Positions 61,701-64,000 of a DNA stretch of 64,000 nt are shown piece by piece. The notes under the pieces were generated by a model. The model did not search any database and was not told the origin of the DNA. It was given only the letters and a program-made list of their open reading frames with translations. A program made the translations under genes and the position numbers. The stretch is from CAZLBC01 sp964557575. Its GTDB lineage: Bacteria > Planctomycetota > Phycisphaerae > SM23-33. Positions within the stretch are counted from its first letter, which is position 1. Each line of letters starts with the position of its first letter. The DNA lies in contig CAZLBC010000006.1 of assembly GCA_964557575.1 (NCBI GenBank), positions 47,202-111,201 on the forward strand, in the 5' to 3' direction.

Positions 61701-63694
61701 TAGTACTTCCTGCCCCAGCCTCTGCCGAAGCCCGCCTCCTCCCCCACCGACGCCAGGCAGAGCGCGCCCGACTTGAGCGTCGCGTCGATCCGCCGCTTCC
61801 CGTTGCGCAGATACGCCTCGATCTCTTCGTCGGTTACCGCCTCGATCTCGGGATTCCATGTCTTCGCGCCCACCCCTTCGTCGTACATGCGCCGGCTCCA
61901 GCGCTCTGCCGGATGATAGAGCTCCTTGCCGCCTGCGGGAAAGCCCAGCGCGTTGTAGCCCGCGTGCGCCAGGAGGCGCATGTTCCGGGGCACGAGGCAG
62001 GGAGAGCGCCCCGCCATGTTGGACCAGACCGACCACTGGTATTCGTTGCGCATGTCCCAGCGTTCGTGCTTGTACACCTTGCAGGTGGTCCGGGCCCAGC
62101 CGGCATTGTCCTTGACCGCCGCGGCCACGGCCCAGACCGTGTCCACACGCACTCCGTGGTCCGCAAACGGCCAGGTGAAGGTCAGGGTCGTGGGCTCGGC
62201 ACCCAGGGTGGCCGGCCGGGTCTCCGCGGTGAGCAGCCGGCCGCGGAAGTCGTACACGCCGAAGCGGATCTCGCCCTTCCAGGCGGTGGCGGACGACGCC
62301 TCGACCGCAAACGTGGCTTGTTCGCCGATCCTGTAGCCGCCTTTGTCCGCCGTAAGCTTGAGCTGCACGCTGCCCCCGACCGGGATGTATTGCAGCGCCT
62401 GGTGGAGTTGTTTCTTGGCTGCCGGGTCGCCTACCGTCAGGTACGCGGCGTACAAGCCGCCGCCCCAAGAAGGATCCACCGGCACCTCTCCCTCCCAGGA
62501 CCGATTTTCGCCCGCAGCCAATTCCATCTCTTCGGGCGCGGTCTTGTAGACCACGCCGCCGAAGGGTGAGACCACGTGCGCGCTGACCACCACGGTCTGC
62601 GCGCGGCCGGCGCGGTTTTTCAGTCCGCCCTTGAGCGGATAGTCCCGGCCGGGCGGGGCGTGGTCGGGGCCCTTGGCCAGATCGGCCATCACGGGCAGCG
62701 CGGATGCGCCGCCCACCAGCCCGTGCAGCAGCTGGTCCCAGTAGCGGAGCCAGATCTCGTCGTGGTCGTAGCTGCGCAGGTAGCGGGCCACGGCATCGCT
62801 CTTGCGGCTGATCGGGCCGGTGGGTACGAACAGCACCGCGCCGTCTCCGACGCGTCGCACAAACGCGGCCCCCGACCCTCCCGTGGCCAGGGCGCGGGCT
62901 TCGGCCAGCGCGCCCGGGCGGGTCTCCGGGAGCTGTGCGACGTGCATATACCGATGGCCATGCAGCCGGGCCAGGGGCAGGCCCATAAGCGCCGCAGCGC
63001 CGGTGCGTGCGGACCCGCCTCCGTGCCACGATCGCTTCTTGGGATGGCGCGTGGCCGGCCACAGGGATGCGAGCCTGCTGTCCCCGGGCGGGTAACCGTC
63101 GTTACTCTTGTTGTTGCAGACGACCAGGAGCCCGCCCTTTTGCATATACTTCAGAAGGGCCGTATCGACGATCTTCCCGGGCTTTTCCACGAACACCGCG
63201 TCGTATCTTCCCGGGGCCGCCTCGAGCGTCTCCAGGATGTGCTCATGCAGGCGTTTGGAGACTTCTTCTGCAGAGGGGTTCTTTTGATTCTTGGGGTTCG
63301 GCGTGTGGTCGCTGATATGGGCCATGAGGTGGAGATCTCCGAGCCCGTCGACCATCTTCGGGGTCATGCCCCCCCGCGGATAAAAGCGGAAATCCACATC
63401 CGCGTTGCAGCGCCGCGCGATGCGCTGGTAGATCGCGCCGGGCCCGTCGAATTGCATGATCACGAGAATGCGCAGCCGCCGCCGGTGTCGCAGGATCGGC
63501 CAGGTGGCCGGCCTGGGCAGAGACTCCATCTCCGGTGTGGCCGGCGCAGGCACTTGCTCCAGTGAAAGCCGCGGCGCCGGCCACAAAAAGGACTCGCCTT
63601 CGGCAGCATGCGCAGCCCCGGCGCCCGCCATGGCGATCACAACGGCAGCCGGTATGCAGCCCCTATTCAGACATGATTGAGCCGGTAAACTCAT
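58745..63694 (-). CDS. Giant exported GH42-like multidomain protein
   Basis: A 1649-aa protein. AGAGGAG nine bases upstream fixes the ATG at 63694 rather than 63718, and a signal peptide follows (cut near AHA-AEG). Residues ~70-330 resemble a class-I glutamine-amidotransferase/ThuA-like fold (LRILVIMQFDGPG, GRYDAVFVEKPGKIVDT, GGLLVVCNNKSNDGYPPGD). Beta domains follow (~330-520). The barrel (~520-900) carries the GH42-type loop KEKYPDLETLNGAWHTNYKAWEEV and SVGEEAGFGRGWGRKYYW. A trimerisation-like domain (LNRYVEGGGTLVFGPRFA) comes next, then more beta domains and a C-terminal ~150-residue DOMON-like end. Catalytic Glu residues cannot be assigned with confidence. Probably acts on galactosides outside the cell. 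Confidence 0.75.
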   Translation of the reverse strand: MSLPAQSCLNRGCIPAAVVIAMAGAGAAHAAEGESFLWPAPRLSLEQVPAPATPEMESLPRPATWPILRHRRRLRILVIMQFDGPGAIYQRIARRCNADVDFRFYPRGGMTPKMVDGLGDLHLMAHISDHTPNPKNQKNPSAEEVSKRLHEHILETLEAAPGRYDAVFVEKPGKIVDTALLKYMQKGGLLVVCNNKSNDGYPPGDSRLASLWPATRHPKKRSWHGGGSARTGAAALMGLPLARLHGHRYMHVAQLPETRPGALAEARALATGGSGAAFVRRVGDGAVLFVPTGPISRKSDAVARYLRSYDHDEIWLRYWDQLLHGLVGGASALPVMADLAKGPDHAPPGRDYPLKGGLKNRAGRAQTVVVSAHVVSPFGGVVYKTAPEEMELAAGENRSWEGEVPVDPSWGGGLYAAYLTVGDPAAKKQLHQALQYIPVGGSVQLKLTADKGGYRIGEQATFAVEASSATAWKGEIRFGVYDFRGRLLTAETRPATLGAEPTTLTFTWPFADHGVRVDTVWAVAAAVKDNAGWARTTCKVYKHERWDMRNEYQWSVWSNMAGRSPCLVPRNMRLLAHAGYNALGFPAGGKELYHPAERWSRRMYDEGVGAKTWNPEIEAVTDEEIEAYLRNGKRRIDATLKSGALCLASVGEEAGFGRGWGRKYYWKTPIAPEKACQAFQRYLKEKYPDLETLNGAWHTNYKAWEEVKLTREFSGKNTHIGADGWGHPRKSPLGEGVDRVSMAPYSDTGAFYGWYYHKLIEAAQRLLREVNPVPLTFASAPSSGTFNPSCLDVRKVGTSGWRDVQYWTLDANAKEPGFGMTWGHFDWPVATENSLWGFVITRSGHNDYWVDVPLMFNADMTHTRATLAIRRWRLRTAHAERLLLDARPTGSDAVVLGPTGTHMPWVRRLGGDMRNSIKVALNQAGFGFTHPDWDDLAKHKIVFAVFGSALSNEKAQALNRYVEGGGTLVFGPRFAAQNEHRIPLETAPGFGLAAAWDLTVTEKNDRVPRKGRAWRKTTTAALDGLGAAFAGLKLESRTVLNEKVAAEGWTRLAQYSEDSPALLTRRLGKGRLVYLNAAYRSHKYIQFITPTGPARQGFYRLIETLCAKAVARRTYRIDGHLPEVLHMAALDWTDPTGRIAYALVRTQGQGVWTRGTLHWLGPQTTGYAVYDGDPQLPAPVYGKEAAVHLRPGQGRLFAFTSAAVDTIQVRAAPARLTPGEPLRVTVDILDAEGRPVPGAFPLDVRVRTADGEIPALRRDLSLESGQSLTLATALDDPDGRWTVAVRDGISRRVGTTSVDAVGPAEPPASPGFAAWGRPSELWEPERTPAREFVDKLEQLAEVYRRDPGDETWMVKQRVGAHYCYFGRNRHAELRDLLQVDWRRHVKALREAVQGGAQLILVGEDLGVDPAAGFSISPYRDATQIPAVIKAIAGATWSGLSADGEIVRAKLGRGSLVLSRLTPDGAGSSVGHAKFWLERFQQTLAADPAHPEIPAPDARALQRWLSGKAALVKGTRTVEWTGGWEQDTDHKPIWRNAWKESFDPRKNTTGPVFVLRMPPTGEVRSATFDLDVEGAGTVKVDIGADGTVDGDAGAAGAVPWAQAIRNHLAWRERACGGAVRDLNAWRLVPIRFRADVPFNIQVEAVKLTLE

Positions 63695-63758
63695 GCTTTT
63701 GACTCCTCTCGGTCTCATTTCAACGTGGAATGGAATACGCTACGCGTGACCGTTCTTG

Positions 63759-64000
63759 TCATCTTTCTTGGTCATGACTCTCCATCTCCACCGTGAAGTC
63801 CATCGAATCGAACGTCTCCGACGGGGCCAGGCCGTTGCGGAGTTGGATCGCCTTGACGTTGCCGTGGATACCCCGCTCGAGCAAAACTGCGCGGATACTC
63901 TTGTTGTTCTGGATGTGTTCACTGGTAATAGAAAACTCGCCCTGCAGGTCATCCCGGCGCACATTGTAATTGGTGATTTCGGTGGCGAGGTTCTTGGCGG
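63759..64000 (-). CDS. DinD-like DNA-damage-inducible protein, C-terminal part (5' end outside window)
   Basis: The frame is open from the right window edge to TGA at 63759-63761, about 80 residues. The segment LATEITNYNVRRDDLQG then GEFSITSEHIQNNKSIR and LLERGI matches the C-terminal region of DinD/BRO-N-related proteins (TEITNxxV, ITxEHxxNNxxVR, LLxRGI). The last ~35 residues (IQLRNGLAPSETFDSMDF) are unlike the usual ending with a PExLPxxED motif, so the tail may be altered. It lies 64 bases upstream of the giant GH42-like gene on the same strand. Its link to the glycan locus is probably accidental. Confidence 0.6.
   Translation of the reverse strand, partial: AKNLATEITNYNVRRDDLQGEFSITSEHIQNNKSIRAVLLERGIHGNVKAIQLRNGLAPSETFDSMDFTVEMESHDQER

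Noticed and set aside
1..64000. tRNA, rRNA, prophage or toxin-defence systems
   Set aside because: I saw no cloverleaf-like, rRNA-like, integrase, capsid or restriction-type sequences that could be supported by reading.

Overview
The window is about 64 kb of high-GC bacterial chromosome, probably from a metagenome assembly because it holds one run of 100 Ns. The left edge carries ordinary core genes: the 3' end of dnaG, rpoD, sixA and miaA. Most of the rest is a very large set of exported, multidomain carbohydrate-active proteins: SASA-type acetylesterases, GH2, GH16 and GH42-like enzymes, parallel beta-helix proteins, and beta-propeller, PA14 and discoidin-type modules. No SusC/SusD pair and no sulfatase is visible. 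That style, together with a Gfo/Idh/MocA plus UroD-like gene pair, suggests a member of the PVC group (Planctomycetota, Lentisphaerota or Kiritimatiellota). This placement is inference from gene content; no rRNA is present.

Layout. 1-4810: dnaG(partial)-rpoD, a TPR-type lipoprotein, sixA, miaA. 4818-7043: UroD-like and Gfo/Idh/MocA genes, minus strand. 7746-19029: plus-strand run of four proteins with SASA/sialate-O-acetylesterase domains, one TIM-barrel-like protein joined in frame to the first esterase across a TAG, and a 993-aa exported protein of unknown family. 19186-20316: VWA protein. 20444-27396: CusA-, CusB- and CusC-like heavy-metal efflux genes plus a small His/Cys-rich leader gene; the N run lies inside the His-rich repeat of the CusB-like gene. 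27486-30638: B12-binding-type radical SAM protein, a 164-bp palindromic MITE-like element, and a parallel beta-helix protein. 30933-37502: GH42-like protein and a three-module GH16/clan-A/GH43-like lipoprotein, the latter bracketed by perfect 30-bp direct repeats. 37596-40652: a decayed CE15 esterase relic, larE, archease and rtcB. 40854-63694: GH2 beta-galactosidase with a discoidin-type tail, SGNH hydrolase, two propeller proteins (one with a broken 5' end), a clan-A-like glycosidase, a large beta-helix protein and a 1649-aa GH42-like protein. The right edge has the 3' end of a DinD-like gene.

Working together, the exported enzymes look like machinery to deacetylate and cut a galactose-rich, acetylated and branched glycan outside the cytoplasm. 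The substrate is inferred from family mix only. The least-explained signals lie between genes. A roughly 80-100-bp sequence occurs in three glycan-locus intergenic gaps, once inverted relative to its neighbours. There is also a palindromic element with a solitary third end copy, and a 30-bp direct repeat whose right copy abuts the CE15 relic exactly.
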